Assembly (NCBI GenBank): GCA_903885665.1
Contig: CAISJL010000050.1
Coordinates: forward strand, 1-33,887
Source of the DNA: an uncultured beta proteobacterium
Lineage (GTDB): Bacteria > Pseudomonadota > Gammaproteobacteria > Burkholderiales > SG8-41
Reading direction: 5' to 3'
DNA length: 33,887 nt
Position numbers and translations under genes: made by a program. Numbering within the stretch: position 1 is the stretch's first letter; every line of letters starts with the position of its first letter. Shown piece by piece: positions 15,619 to 24,543 of the stretch. The notes under the pieces are model-generated. The model was not told where the DNA came from. It ran no database searches and worked only from the letters and a program-made list of their open reading frames with translations.

Positions 15619-16206
15619 ATGCCTAATCAACCATCTATTTCAGGAATAATACTTGCAGGCGGTCAAGGACGACGCATGGGCTATGTCGATAAAGGCCTAC
15701 AAATCTACCAAGGGCAGGCACTAATCTCCCATGTCATCGCACGGTTTGCGCCGCAAGTTGACGAGTTACTCATTAATACCAACCAAAATTTAATGGAATA
15801 CTCAAGATTTTCTTATCCAGTCATTAGCGATGAAATCACTGGTTTCGTAGGTCCATTAGCAGGATTGCACATTGGACTACAGCGTGCACAGCACTCACTA
15901 ATAGCAACCGTTCCCTGTGATACCCCTTACTTACCTCAAGATCTGTTTTCAAATCTGCTACAAGCTTTATTAAAGAATGAAGCAGACTTGGCAGTGGCTA
16001 CTACTGGCAGCCAATTACAACCAACCTTCTCCTTATATCGGCATTCAGTATTGTGTAGCCTGACTGAATATCTTCAAAAAGGCGGCCGAAAAATTCAATC
16101 TTGGCAACAATCATTAACCGTGGTGAGTGTAAACTTTATAGAAACAGCACATTTTTACAATATCAATACCCTTGAAGAGTTGAACCATTCACCACCTAAT
16201 TTGTAA
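15619..16206 (+). CDS. mobA: molybdenum cofactor guanylyltransferase MobA
   Basis: This enzyme joins GMP from GTP to molybdopterin to give the guanine-dinucleotide cofactor used by DMSO-reductase-family enzymes such as formate dehydrogenases. The nucleotide-binding signature GIILAGGQGRRMGYVDKGL is at the N-terminus, followed by LLINTNQN, GFVGPLAGLHIGL and VPCDTPYLP, all expected. At 195 residues it matches the family. The start is ATG 15619; a GTG directly before it (15616) is in frame. It forms a pair with moaA. The need for the MGD form suggests molybdenum enzymes of the formate dehydrogenase/nitrate reductase class elsewhere in the genome. Confidence 0.95.
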   Translation: MPNQPSISGIILAGGQGRRMGYVDKGLQIYQGQALISHVIARFAPQVDELLINTNQNLMEYSRFSYPVISDEITGFVGPLAGLHIGLQRAQHSLIATVPCDTPYLPQDLFSNLLQALLKNEADLAVATTGSQLQPTFSLYRHSVLCSLTEYLQKGGRKIQSWQQSLTVVSVNFIETAHFYNINTLEELNHSPPNL

Positions 16207-16237
16207 TACTGAGTAGTATTGATTATTGATTTTTTTG
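16205..16237 (+). terminator. possible weak terminator after mobA
   Basis: AATACT (16205-16210) and AGTATT (16215-16220) form a 6-bp, AT-rich hairpin with a GAGT loop overlapping the mobA stop codon; a T-run follows at 16230-16236. The stem is weak and the T-run is nine bases away, so function is doubtful. Confidence 0.3.
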
Positions 16238-16251
16238 AGGTCAGGATCCAA

Positions 16252-17556
16252 TCAGCTCAACTCCACAGCAACGGGAATTGACACGACCCCAGGGGCACTA
16301 GTAAGCGGCTGCGCACTCCCTTCTGCCTCTAATTGAACACTCTCTATCTGGGCAAAACGTTGCGATATTTTGGTGCTAGTCACTTGCACTTTCTCAACAT
16401 CCTCATGCGCCTGACGAATGTGTTTTGCCAAATCACGCATGCGATCATCAAAACGACTAAACTCCGATGAGAGCTTATGCAAAGAATCTTTAATCACATG
16501 AATCTGCTTACGAGTTTCCACATCTTTTAGCACGGCACGCGCAGTATTGAGAACAGCCATTAATGTAGTGGGAGAAACAATCCAAACCCTCTTGGACATT
16601 GCATATTCGGTTAATTCAGCGTGATGGGCGTGAACCTCTGAAAAAACCGCTTCAGCAGGTATAAACATCACCGCACCGTCAGCTGTCTCGCCAGGGATAA
16701 TATATTTCTTTGAAATATCATCAACATGTTTTTTGATGTCTGCTCTAAACTGCCTCTGGATGGCAACTCGCTCCACACTATTGCGATCAACTTCAAACAT
16801 TCGATGATAGTTCTCAAGTGGAAATTTGGAGTCAACGGCAATCGTTCCAGTAGGTTGCGGCAAATGAATCATGCAATCTGCACGAGTACCATTAGATAGC
16901 GTTGCCTGTAACTCAAATGCAGAGGGCGGTAACATATTACGCACTAACCCTTCTAGCTGCACCTCACCATAAGCACCTCGCGAGCGTTTGTCACCCAGTA
17001 AATCTTGTAAACTCACAACGCTGGTCGTCAAGCCTTCAATCTTCTTTTGGGCTTCATCTATTGTTGCAAGACGCGTCATGACATTAACAAAAGTTTCATT
17101 GGTTTTGCGAAAACCTTCATCCAATCGCTCATTAACGCGGCCAGAAATTTCCCCTAGCCGTGTATCAATTTTTAAATTAAGCGAATCAGTACTTTGCGTT
17201 AAGCGCTCTAGCATGGCTTCGCGTTGACGGGCAAGCTCCTCACTTAAAGTTAATCGTAGGCTATGCAATTGATCTCTAGTTTGCTTTAATTCATCAGCCA
17301 CAGCTTGCCTCTGCCTATCGCTGACATCAGTCAGCTGCTGCCCAAGGCGATCGCCTTGTCTAGTCAATCCCATATGTAAGTCTGCCAAAACAGCCCTATG
17401 TTTATCCTCTAATCCGTGCTGTAAGTTCTGTAGTAACTCGCTCGAGTGCTGATGCAGTTTCCCAGAAATACTGATCATGATCAGACTAGTGATTACAATA
17501 AAAATACATACACCAACCCCAATAAGCAGTATAGGGTTCATTAACCATTCGTTCAT
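16252..17556 (-). CDS. rmuC: DNA recombination protein RmuC
   Basis: RmuC is a predicted membrane-anchored nuclease-like protein that limits inversions at short inverted repeats. Residues about 9-31 form one membrane helix (PILLIGVGVCIFIVITSLIMISI). Residues about 35-190 are a long charged coiled coil. The conserved RmuC domain follows: SVVSLQDLLGDKRSRGAYGEVQLEGLVRNMLP, TIAVDSKFPLENY, KKYIIPGETADGAVMFIPAEAVFSEVHAHH and IVSPTTLMAVLNTARAV. Length 434 is typical. It converges with mobA and lies 68 bases after the ABC permease gene on the same strand, so it may be read from that transcript, although the functions are unrelated. High confidence in family. Confidence 0.95.
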   Translation of the reverse strand: MNEWLMNPILLIGVGVCIFIVITSLIMISISGKLHQHSSELLQNLQHGLEDKHRAVLADLHMGLTRQGDRLGQQLTDVSDRQRQAVADELKQTRDQLHSLRLTLSEELARQREAMLERLTQSTDSLNLKIDTRLGEISGRVNERLDEGFRKTNETFVNVMTRLATIDEAQKKIEGLTTSVVSLQDLLGDKRSRGAYGEVQLEGLVRNMLPPSAFELQATLSNGTRADCMIHLPQPTGTIAVDSKFPLENYHRMFEVDRNSVERVAIQRQFRADIKKHVDDISKKYIIPGETADGAVMFIPAEAVFSEVHAHHAELTEYAMSKRVWIVSPTTLMAVLNTARAVLKDVETRKQIHVIKDSLHKLSSEFSRFDDRMRDLAKHIRQAHEDVEKVQVTSTKISQRFAQIESVQLEAEGSAQPLTSAPGVVSIPVAVELS

Positions 17557-17624
17557 ATTTAACCTCTAAATATACCTACCATTAAACCCAGTCCTGAGTA
17601 ACGAAGTCTTTAAAAACTCTATCT

Positions 17625-20123
17625 TTAATAATATTGCCGCATGATTCTTATGGGCGAGATTCGCATCATATGCTGCAAACCTAGGTATCCGACTGCTACT
17701 GCTCCCACACCGCCACCAATAACACCGACAAACCATACCGTGACACTAAAACCATAATCTACATTAAGAAATTTTAAGGCTAATGTATATCCTAATGCTT
17801 GCGCTAAGACTGCTGCCAGCAATCCAGCAAATGCACCAATAAATATAAACTCAGAAAATCCAGCTCTCATGACTTGTGACCGACTGGCACCAATAACACG
17901 CATTATACTCGCTTGATATAAACGCTCATCTTGGGTGCTTGCCAGGGCCGCATACAGAACAATCATGCCTGATATTAATGTGAATAGAAATACAAACTGT
18001 AATGCACTAGAAACCTGCGCAATCATTCCGCGAACTTGCACCATCACTTGCCCAACGTCGATTAATAGTACATTTGGAAATTCCCGCACCAAAGCATTTA
18101 TTAATTCCACTTTTTCTGGTGGCACATAAAAGCTTGTCACATAGCTCACTGGTAATTTATTGAGCTGCCCAGGTGGTGAAACAATAAAGAAATTGACACG
18201 GAAAGAATCCCAGTCAACTTTTCTCAAATTCGATATATTGCCTGAAATAACATGACCAGCAATATCATAACTTAGCTCATCGCCAATCTTTAAGTTTAAT
18301 GCTCGTGCCACTCCCGATTCTACAGACCACTGGTTTTCTATGCCACTACCTTGACGCCACCAATCACCTTGTATGAGCTGATTACCCTTTTGCAGAGACT
18401 CCGCCCAAGATAGATTAAATTCTCTATCGACTAAGCGACGAGCACGGTCATCTGGGTAGTCTGCAGATTTGATTTCCCTATGATTTATCTTGATTAATCT
18501 ACCGCGAACCATTGGATGCATTTCGGGTTCGTCAACTTGGTGCTTTTTGAAAAACGCTTTAATTAAAACTAGTTGATCTTCTTGAATGTTAACAACAAAA
18601 CGATTCGGCGCATCAACAGGTAAACCACTTTGCCAAATTTGTAGTAACTCGCCACGGATCAGCGTTAAAGTAAGAAGCGCCATTAAGCCAATACTCAACG
18701 CAACAATCTGCACCACACTAGACCAGCGATGGCGAGATAATTGACCTAATCCAAAGCGCCATGACACACCAACCGATTGTAATCGAGACAACAAACCAAT
18801 GACCACCCAGACCAATCCAAATAGAATTAGCATTGCAACAACAAAACCAACAAATACCAGCGAGCCCAGACGTATATCACCCGCTTTCCAAATCATTAAT
18901 ACGCCAATTGTAGCAAGCCCCAAAAGATAGGCAAAAGCCGCATTACCCTTAGGCGCTATAAACTCTCGACGCAATACCCGTAGTGGTGAAACTTGACCTA
19001 GTGCCAGCAAGGGTGGCATAGCAAAACCAATTAATAAGAAAAAACCAATGACATAGCCTTGGATCGCTGGTAACCACCGCACTTCTGGCAACTCTACTCC
19101 AACGAACTGGCTCAACCAAAATGCTAACCCCTGCTGCGCGATAGCGCCAATTAAGCAGCCTACACCGTTTGCCATGAGACCTAGGCAGATAAATTGTACG
19201 CCATAGATTCTGAGCAATTGCTGACGTGCAGTACCCATACAGCGCATCACAGCACAAGCATCTAATTGTCTTTGTAAGAAACGTCGTGCAGCAAGCGCAA
19301 TAGCTACAGCCGCTAATATCACACTGAATAATGCGGTTAGATTTAAGAACTGTGCAGAACGTTCCAAAGCCGAGCGAATCTCTGGGCGTGCATCTTGAAT
19401 GCTTTCAATCCGTTGACCCGGAATCAGTTTTTGTACTAACCAAGCCTGATATGCTGCAATTGCAGTAGATTGACCACTAAATTGTAATCGGTAGCGAATT
19501 CGACTACCAATCTGATCCAATCCAGTCTTTAACAAGTCGGCTTGATTTAACATCAAACGCGGCCCACCCATAATAAATCCAACAGCGCTATCCGGCTCTT
19601 GGGTGATCATCGCCGCAACCTTCAACTGAATTCTACCAAGCTCAATTTTAGAACCAATAGACACATTAAGGCGCGTCAATAGTTTCTCATCAACCCATAC
19701 GGTGCCAGGTTTTGGAATTGCAGCGGCAAGGCGATCTACGGTATGAAGTTGATCGGCAATGCGCAACTCCCCCCGCAATGGGTAACCTGCGCTAACAACC
19801 TTCACATCGACCAAAACAGAATCACTGCGGTAACTTACCATACTTGGAAATCGCAGTATCTCAGTAGAGACGAGCTCAAAATCAGTAGCCGCAGCTCGCC
19901 AATTGGGATCAAATGGTCGGTCAGAAACAATCACTAAATCGGCACCTAATAATTGATTGGCTTGTCGCACCAATGCCTGCTCAACCCGATCAGCAAAAAA
20001 ACCAACTGTAGTGACACTAGCGACTGCAATAACCACAGCAATTGCCAAGACCTGTAATTCACCCGCATGCCAGTTTCGCAAAAATAATCGCATACCTAAA
20101 ACAAGATCTGCTAGCCATCGCAT
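17625..20123 (-). CDS. FtsX-like ABC transporter permease (YbbP type)
   Basis: An 832-residue inner-membrane permease with two FtsX-like domains. A first membrane helix (about 25-46, VLAIAVVIAVASVTTVGFFA) is followed by a large periplasmic domain, then helices near 260-290, 305-335, 350-375, 395-415, 420-445 and 470-490, a second periplasmic domain, and a C-terminal FtsX bundle around 690-820. This is the E. coli YbbP layout, a partner of the YbbA ATPase. ATG 20123 shares a base with the ATPase stop codon (TGATG), so translation is coupled; GTG 20126 directly before it is an alternative. The gene pair sits next to the tesA-like esterase as in E. coli. Such systems are thought to move lipids or lipoproteins or act mechanically, but the cargo is not established. 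Confidence 0.92.
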   Translation of the reverse strand: MRWLADLVLGMRLFLRNWHAGELQVLAIAVVIAVASVTTVGFFADRVEQALVRQANQLLGADLVIVSDRPFDPNWRAAATDFELVSTEILRFPSMVSYRSDSVLVDVKVVSAGYPLRGELRIADQLHTVDRLAAAIPKPGTVWVDEKLLTRLNVSIGSKIELGRIQLKVAAMITQEPDSAVGFIMGGPRLMLNQADLLKTGLDQIGSRIRYRLQFSGQSTAIAAYQAWLVQKLIPGQRIESIQDARPEIRSALERSAQFLNLTALFSVILAAVAIALAARRFLQRQLDACAVMRCMGTARQQLLRIYGVQFICLGLMANGVGCLIGAIAQQGLAFWLSQFVGVELPEVRWLPAIQGYVIGFFLLIGFAMPPLLALGQVSPLRVLRREFIAPKGNAAFAYLLGLATIGVLMIWKAGDIRLGSLVFVGFVVAMLILFGLVWVVIGLLSRLQSVGVSWRFGLGQLSRHRWSSVVQIVALSIGLMALLTLTLIRGELLQIWQSGLPVDAPNRFVVNIQEDQLVLIKAFFKKHQVDEPEMHPMVRGRLIKINHREIKSADYPDDRARRLVDREFNLSWAESLQKGNQLIQGDWWRQGSGIENQWSVESGVARALNLKIGDELSYDIAGHVISGNISNLRKVDWDSFRVNFFIVSPPGQLNKLPVSYVTSFYVPPEKVELINALVREFPNVLLIDVGQVMVQVRGMIAQVSSALQFVFLFTLISGMIVLYAALASTQDERLYQASIMRVIGASRSQVMRAGFSEFIFIGAFAGLLAAVLAQALGYTLALKFLNVDYGFSVTVWFVGVIGGGVGAVAVGYLGLQHMMRISPIRIMRQYY

Positions 20124-20815
20124 CACTGCAATACTCCAGCATGGAGTTTAAGAACCTGATTACAGCGTTGGGATAGAACTGCATCATGAGTCACCAATAT
20201 TAAAGTAGCACCCTGTTCATGATTCAGCTCAAATAACAGATCAATAACCTCTTGTCCTGTAGCGGCATCAAGATTCCCCGTAGGCTCATCTGCAAATAAG
20301 ATGAGTGGGCGGTTGACGAATGCACGTGCCAACGCGACCCGCTGCTGCTCACCTCCAGAGAGTTGTTGCGGATAATGATTCAATCGACTTGCCAAACCTA
20401 CACGATCTAGTGCCTCACGGGCGAGCTGTTTAGCTTGGGAGTTTCCAGCCAATTCCAAAGGCAACATCACATTTTCAATCGCTGTCATGGCTGGCAACAG
20501 GTGAAAAGACTGAAATACGAAACCGACCGCTTGCGCCCGTAGCGCTGCACGACCATCCTCATCAAGCGTATTCAGATCAACACCATTCAAACATACTGAG
20601 CCGCTGGTTGGCTGGTCCAAACCGGCAAGTAACCCCAGCAGTGTTGATTTACCAGAACCTGATGTACCAACTACAGCCACTGCAGCACCCTGCTCTACGG
20701 AAAAACTCAAATTATTGAGAATCGTCAACACCGACTCTCCAGTTGTCACCTGTTTTATCAGTTTATTGACTGTTAAAATCATTGTTTCGGAGTCTTTGTC
20801 TTTTTGAGGATGCAT
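20123..20815 (-). CDS. ybbA: ABC transporter ATP-binding protein (YbbA/LolD type)
   Basis: The 230-residue ATPase of the MacB/LolD-like group that powers the FtsX-type permease encoded next to it. Walker A is GTSGSGKST (residues 50-58), the Q-loop is VFQSFHLLP, the signature is [14 protein letters not shown] and Walker B is [13 protein letters not shown], with the H-loop in ILVTHDA. All catalytic elements are intact. The stop codon overlaps the permease start. ATG 20815 lies only five bases from the divergent tesA-like start at 20821; if the internal ATG 20782 (residue 12) is the true start there is more room for a promoter, and the charged [11 protein letters not shown] leader would be untranslated. 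I keep the longer form with that caveat. Confidence 0.93.
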   Translation of the reverse strand: MHPQKDKDSETMILTVNKLIKQVTTGESVLTILNNLSFSVEQGAAVAVVGTSGSGKSTLLGLLAGLDQPTSGSVCLNGVDLNTLDEDGRAALRAQAVGFVFQSFHLLPAMTAIENVMLPLELAGNSQAKQLAREALDRVGLASRLNHYPQQLSGGEQQRVALARAFVNRPLILFADEPTGNLDAATGQEVIDLLFELNHEQGATLILVTHDAVLSQRCNQVLKLHAGVLQ

Positions 20816-20820
20816 AAGGT

Positions 20821-21498
20821 ATGAAATTCAATTGGTTATTTACGTGTTTGCCCAGATTTAATCTAGCGTATTGTAGATTAATCGCTTGTACTCTTCTGAC
20901 TCTCAGCGTATTACCCTTAAATGCGCAAGCCATTCATCCAGCCACTATACTGGTATTGGGTGACAGTTTATCTGCGGGCTATGGTTTAGCACGCGGAGAG
21001 GAGTGGGTGAATTTACTCGGTTTGCGTCTGAAAGAGCAAGGCTTCGATTATAAAATTATCAATGCCAGTGTGAGCGGGGAAACAACCCGAGGTGGCTTAG
21101 GACGCATCGATGCAGCATTGCAACAACACAGCCCTACTATAGTGATTCTTGAACTGGGCGCAAATGATGGCCTACGCGGCCTCGACCTTCAGTCCATGCG
21201 CCGTAATCTGCAAACTATGATACAAAAAATTCAACATAACAAAGCAAAAGTGGTGTTAGTGGGGATGCGCATTCCACCCAACTATGGGCAAACCTATGCC
21301 GATGGTTTTCACCATACATTTCGCGATCTCGCCCAATCTAAAAGCATTCCATATGTGCCTTTTTTACTGGAGGGGATTGCTGAAAAGCCAGAGTACTTTC
21401 AGCCCGATCGGCTACACCCGACAGCAGCCGCGCAGAGCATTCTTCTGGAGAATGTCTGGAAGCGCTTAAAGCCCATCCTTACATCTCCAAAGAGATAA
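20821..21498 (+). CDS. tesA: GDSL-type arylesterase / multifunctional acyl-CoA thioesterase I-like protein
   Basis: A secreted SGNH hydrolase of 225 residues that cleaves thioesters and short-chain esters in the periplasm. A signal peptide (about 1-37, core LIACTLLTLSVLPLNAQA) precedes block I LVLGDSLSAGYG with the nucleophile Ser49. Block II is around SVSGETTRGGLGRI, block III is LELGANDGLRG (Asn in the oxyanion hole) and block V is DRLHPTAAAQ with Asp196 and His199. This matches E. coli TesA closely in plan. It is divergent from the ybbA-like gene, the arrangement conserved in many proteobacteria, which hints at a shared envelope-lipid role. It converges with selD over a 31-base AT-rich gap. 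Confidence 0.94.
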   Translation: MKFNWLFTCLPRFNLAYCRLIACTLLTLSVLPLNAQAIHPATILVLGDSLSAGYGLARGEEWVNLLGLRLKEQGFDYKIINASVSGETTRGGLGRIDAALQQHSPTIVILELGANDGLRGLDLQSMRRNLQTMIQKIQHNKAKVVLVGMRIPPNYGQTYADGFHHTFRDLAQSKSIPYVPFLLEGIAEKPEYFQPDRLHPTAAAQSILLENVWKRLKPILTSPKR

Positions 21499-21529
21499 AA
21501 ATATTAATATAATCAAATAGTTATATAAT

Positions 21530-22591
21530 CTATACAACAATTTCGACCTTATTCATACCAGCCACCAGGCTACCAATTACTGCGGCATCAAAAAACCCTT
21601 GGGACTTAAATATTTCCAAAACTGTATCAACTGCTGATGGCGCGCAACTAACCAGCAAACCACCACTGGTCTGAGGATCGGTACAAATTCGCCGCAGCAG
21701 CGTAGTATCGCCCTGAGGTAACACCACATCCTGACCGTAACTTAACCAATTACGCTCAGAAGCCCCAGTGACAAATCCAGCCGCCAATAGAGGACGCGCT
21801 TCTGACAGAATAGGGATTTGTGATTCGTGTAGTTTGGCATTCAAGCCAGAGCCTCTACAAATCTCTAATAAATGCCCAAGCAGACCAAAACCAGTTACAT
21901 CCGTGAGGGCATGTACGCCATCTAACTCTGCTAAAGCAACTCCAGGTGTATTTAACTGCGTCGAGACCGCTAACATTTGTTGATAGGCCTTGTTAGACAG
22001 CTCATTTTTCTTAATTGCAGCGCTCATAATACCCACACCAAGACCCTTACCCAGTATCAATACGTCACCATCCTGGGCTCGATCATTACGTTTAACCCGA
22101 TCGGGGTGGACTAATCCGAGCACAACCAATCCATAGATCGGCTCAGGGGAGTCGATCGAGTGCCCGCCAGCAATCGGTATGTTGATCGATTCGCAGACTG
22201 ACTGACCACCCATAGTAATGCGTTGTGCCACACTCATTGGCATCTTACCTACAGGGATACCGAGAAGTGCTAAGGCCATAAATGGTTTTCCACCCATTGC
22301 ATATACATCAGAAATGGCATTGGTGGCTGCAATTCTTCCGAAATCATAGGGATCATCAACAATCGGCATAAAAAAATCCGTTGTTGCAACAATCGCCTGT
22401 GTATCGTTAATACGATATACGGCAGCATCATCATTATTTGCAGAACCAACCAGAAGATTAGCAAATGGCTGGGCTGCTGCCGATTGAGATAATATTTCGC
22501 TCAGCAACGCTGGCGTCAGTTTACAGCCTCACCCACCACCGTGAGAAAACTGGGTTAACCGCAAGTGGGGCTGTTCAATTTGTTCACTCAT
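21530..22591 (-). CDS. selD: selenide, water dikinase SelD, a UGA-encoded selenoprotein
   Basis: SelD makes selenophosphate from selenide and ATP, the Se donor for tRNA-Sec and for 2-selenouridine in tRNA. The conceptual product is 353 residues with selenocysteine at residue 21: ATG 22591 opens MSEQIEQPHLRLTQFSHGGG, then UGA at 22531-22529, then GCKLTPALLS and the full ATP-binding body (NDDAAVYRI, ATTDFFMPIVDDPYDFGRIAA, GGHSIDSPEP, ALTDVTGFGLLGH, TDPQTSGGLL). HGGG-U-GCK is the known active-site motif, with Sec where E. coli SelD has Cys17. Without readthrough the protein would lack its catalytic loop. A SECIS-like hairpin follows the UGA. Divergent from mnmH with 111 bases between starts. Ribosome site is weak (TAGGGA, distant). 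Confidence 0.95.
22498..22515 (-). promoter_or_regulatory. bacterial SECIS-like hairpin in selD
   Basis: Read on the minus strand, 13 bases after the selD UGA, CGC-CAGC pairs with GCUG-(A)-GCG around a GUU loop: seven base pairs with one bulged A. The loop begins 20 bases after the UGA. A short stem with a G/U-containing loop at this distance fits the SelB-binding bSECIS elements of known bacterial selenoprotein genes. Found by eye; no folding was run. Confidence 0.7.
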
Positions 22592-22702
22592 AACAATTAA
22601 TTTATCCCTAAAATTCCAAAATTTAGCACCATACTATGAAGAACACTGAAGCTAGACATGCAGATTTCGCTAGCAGGTAAAGAAATGCGATAATGTAAAA
22701 AT

Positions 22703-23863
22703 ATGGCTGAATTAACGACAAACATACAAACATCTAGCACGTCACAAGATGATCTGGTGCGGCATGTGCAACAAAAAGAGGCACACGAAGAGCGTGCCGT
22801 GAAAATGGTTACCGTATCACAACGCCATGAGTTTGACGAGATTATTGATGTTCGCTCGGAGGATGAGTTTGCACAAGATCACCTCCCAGGCGCTGTAAAC
22901 TTTCCTGTATTAAACAATGCCGAACGTAGCAAAGTCGGCACCATTTATACTCAAGTCTCTGCATTTGAAGCAAAAAAAATTGGTGCGGCCTTGATCAGCG
23001 CCAATATTTCACGCCACCTCAATGAGCACCTCAATCAACGCCCCAGGCAATGGCGCCCTCTGATTTATTGCTGGCGTGGCGGTGGCCGTAGCGCAGCATT
23101 TGCCCACGTGCTCGGTCAGATCGGCTGGAGAACCGGTCGAATGGCAGGTGGCTATAAAGCCTATCGTCAACTGGTCATCAACGAACTCTCAACGCTACCT
23201 AGCCAACTGACATGGCAAGTCGTCTGCGGCATGACTGGCACTGGCAAGAGCCGATTACTCCACACGCTTCACCAACAAGGCGCTCAAATACTTGATCTAG
23301 AAGCACTCGCATCACACCGCGGTTCTGTTCTGGGCCATCTACCAAGCACGCCACAACCCTCACAAAAACTGTTTGAAAGCATGGTGTGGGATGCACTCCA
23401 TCAACTCTCGCCCGATCAACCTGTTTTCGTTGAGTCGGAAAGTAAAAAAGTAGGCAATCTGCGAGTGCCTGAATTTCTAATTGAAGCCATGCGTGCCAGT
23501 ACATGCATCATTGTCAATGCCCCAATACCCGTTCGCGTCAAATTGTTACAAGAAGATTACGCGCACTTTATCTCCGAACCTGATCGCCTGAATCGACAAC
23601 TTGATTGCTTACGTGCTCTACATGGCCATCAAACAATTACCAAATGGCAGACGCTTGCAAATTCTGGTCAATGGGCAACGTTAGTTGAAGAGTTATTACT
23701 CAAACACTACGACCCCGCTTATTCCAAAGCTATTGACCAAAACTTCCCGAGACTACCTTTAGCCAAAGCGTTCACACTCAACAGCAATACAGAGACGGCA
23801 CTTCAAGAGTTAGCAACCACGATTTTGACACACATTAAAAATGATTCCCGATCAAATACTTAG
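22703..23863 (+). CDS. mnmH: tRNA 2-selenouridine synthase MnmH (SelU)
   Basis: This enzyme replaces sulfur by selenium at the wobble 2-thiouridine of Lys, Glu and Gln tRNAs, via a geranylated intermediate, using selenophosphate. The N-terminal rhodanese domain includes FDEIIDVRSEDEFAQDHLPGAVN and the active loop YCWRGGGRS with Cys123. The C-terminal P-loop domain has GMTGTGKS (176-183) and LDLEALASHRGSVLG. The protein reads 386 residues, about 30 longer at the N-terminus than usual; ATG 22805 (residue 35) would give a canonical start (MVTVSQRHEFDEIIDVR), so the true start is unsure. It faces selD, its selenophosphate supplier, across a divergent promoter region. Confidence 0.95.
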   Translation: MAELTTNIQTSSTSQDDLVRHVQQKEAHEERAVKMVTVSQRHEFDEIIDVRSEDEFAQDHLPGAVNFPVLNNAERSKVGTIYTQVSAFEAKKIGAALISANISRHLNEHLNQRPRQWRPLIYCWRGGGRSAAFAHVLGQIGWRTGRMAGGYKAYRQLVINELSTLPSQLTWQVVCGMTGTGKSRLLHTLHQQGAQILDLEALASHRGSVLGHLPSTPQPSQKLFESMVWDALHQLSPDQPVFVESESKKVGNLRVPEFLIEAMRASTCIIVNAPIPVRVKLLQEDYAHFISEPDRLNRQLDCLRALHGHQTITKWQTLANSGQWATLVEELLLKHYDPAYSKAIDQNFPRLPLAKAFTLNSNTETALQELATTILTHIKNDSRSNT

Positions 23864-23979
23864 CGTTTAATAGTGCGCAACAAATTAAAAGTCGTTCACT
23901 AACTATCTATGAAAGCCTTGCCAGCTTGCAGCATTTAAGCCAATATAAGGTCTTATTATTCTGATCTCTATTCCACACC

Positions 23980-24444
23980 ATGCTTAATCAAGTTGCACCA
24001 GATTTCTGCCTACCTGCCACCGGTAACCAAGAAATAACACTCTCTTCATACCGTGGAAAAACTGTTGTTCTCTATTTTTACCCCAAAGATAACACGCCCG
24101 GATGCACCACCGAAGGCCAACAATTTCGCGATCTCCATTCGGAGTTTACTGCCTCTCACAGCGTCATCATAGGTGTGTCTCGTGACAGCCTAAAATCACA
24201 CGAAAATTTCAAAGCAAAAATGGGTTTCCCATTTGAGTTGTTGAGTGACACCGAAGAAGTTGCTTGCCAACTATTTAATGTCATAAAAATGAAAAACATG
24301 TATGGTAAAAAGGTCCGAGGTATAGAACGTAGCACTTTTGTAATTGATGCTACAGGCGTGATTCAACAAGAATGGCGCACCGTTAAAGTGCCGGGGCATG
24401 TGCAAGAAGTATTAGCATTTGTGAAGTCATTAGCAGCAAAATAA
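23980..24444 (+). CDS. bcp: thioredoxin-dependent peroxiredoxin Bcp/PrxQ
   Basis: A 154-residue peroxidase that reduces hydroperoxides in the cytoplasm. The peroxidatic Cys42 is in YPKDNTPGCTTEGQQFRD, with the conserved Thr and later Arg of the family (IERSTFVID). The resolving Cys found five residues later in E. coli Bcp is absent (Gly/Gln there); Cys96 (EEVACQLF) is the other candidate, so it may be an atypical 2-Cys or a 1-Cys enzyme. Length and VAPDFCLPATGNQEITLSSYRGKTVVLYFYPK are typical. It lies between mnmH and phoH on the plus strand with about 100-base gaps. No selenocysteine codon is present in it. Confidence 0.95.
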   Translation: MLNQVAPDFCLPATGNQEITLSSYRGKTVVLYFYPKDNTPGCTTEGQQFRDLHSEFTASHSVIIGVSRDSLKSHENFKAKMGFPFELLSDTEEVACQLFNVIKMKNMYGKKVRGIERSTFVIDATGVIQQEWRTVKVPGHVQEVLAFVKSLAAK

Positions 24445-24494
24445 CGTGCGTCAATGTATTTGCTGTACTGGTTTTAATAGGGCGCTCATTAATA

Positions 24495-24519
24495 GTTGTC
24501 AAACAGGGTTGTCAAACAG
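24495..24519. repeat. 12-bp direct repeat upstream of phoH
   Basis: GTTGTCAAACAG is repeated exactly at 24495-24506 and 24508-24519 with one base between (13-bp period), 24 bases before the phoH start. It could be an operator or a slippage duplication. Confidence 0.7.
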
Positions 24520-24543
24520 ACTATTTAACTTGATTGGAGGCTC

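Noticed and set aside
21499-21529. AT-rich inverted repeat between tesA and selD as terminator
   Set aside because: ATATAA/TTATAT stem is too weak and has no T-tract.
23980-24444. Peroxiredoxin as a possible selenoprotein
   Set aside because: The peroxidatic position is an ordinary Cys codon in PGCTTE and no in-frame UGA is present.
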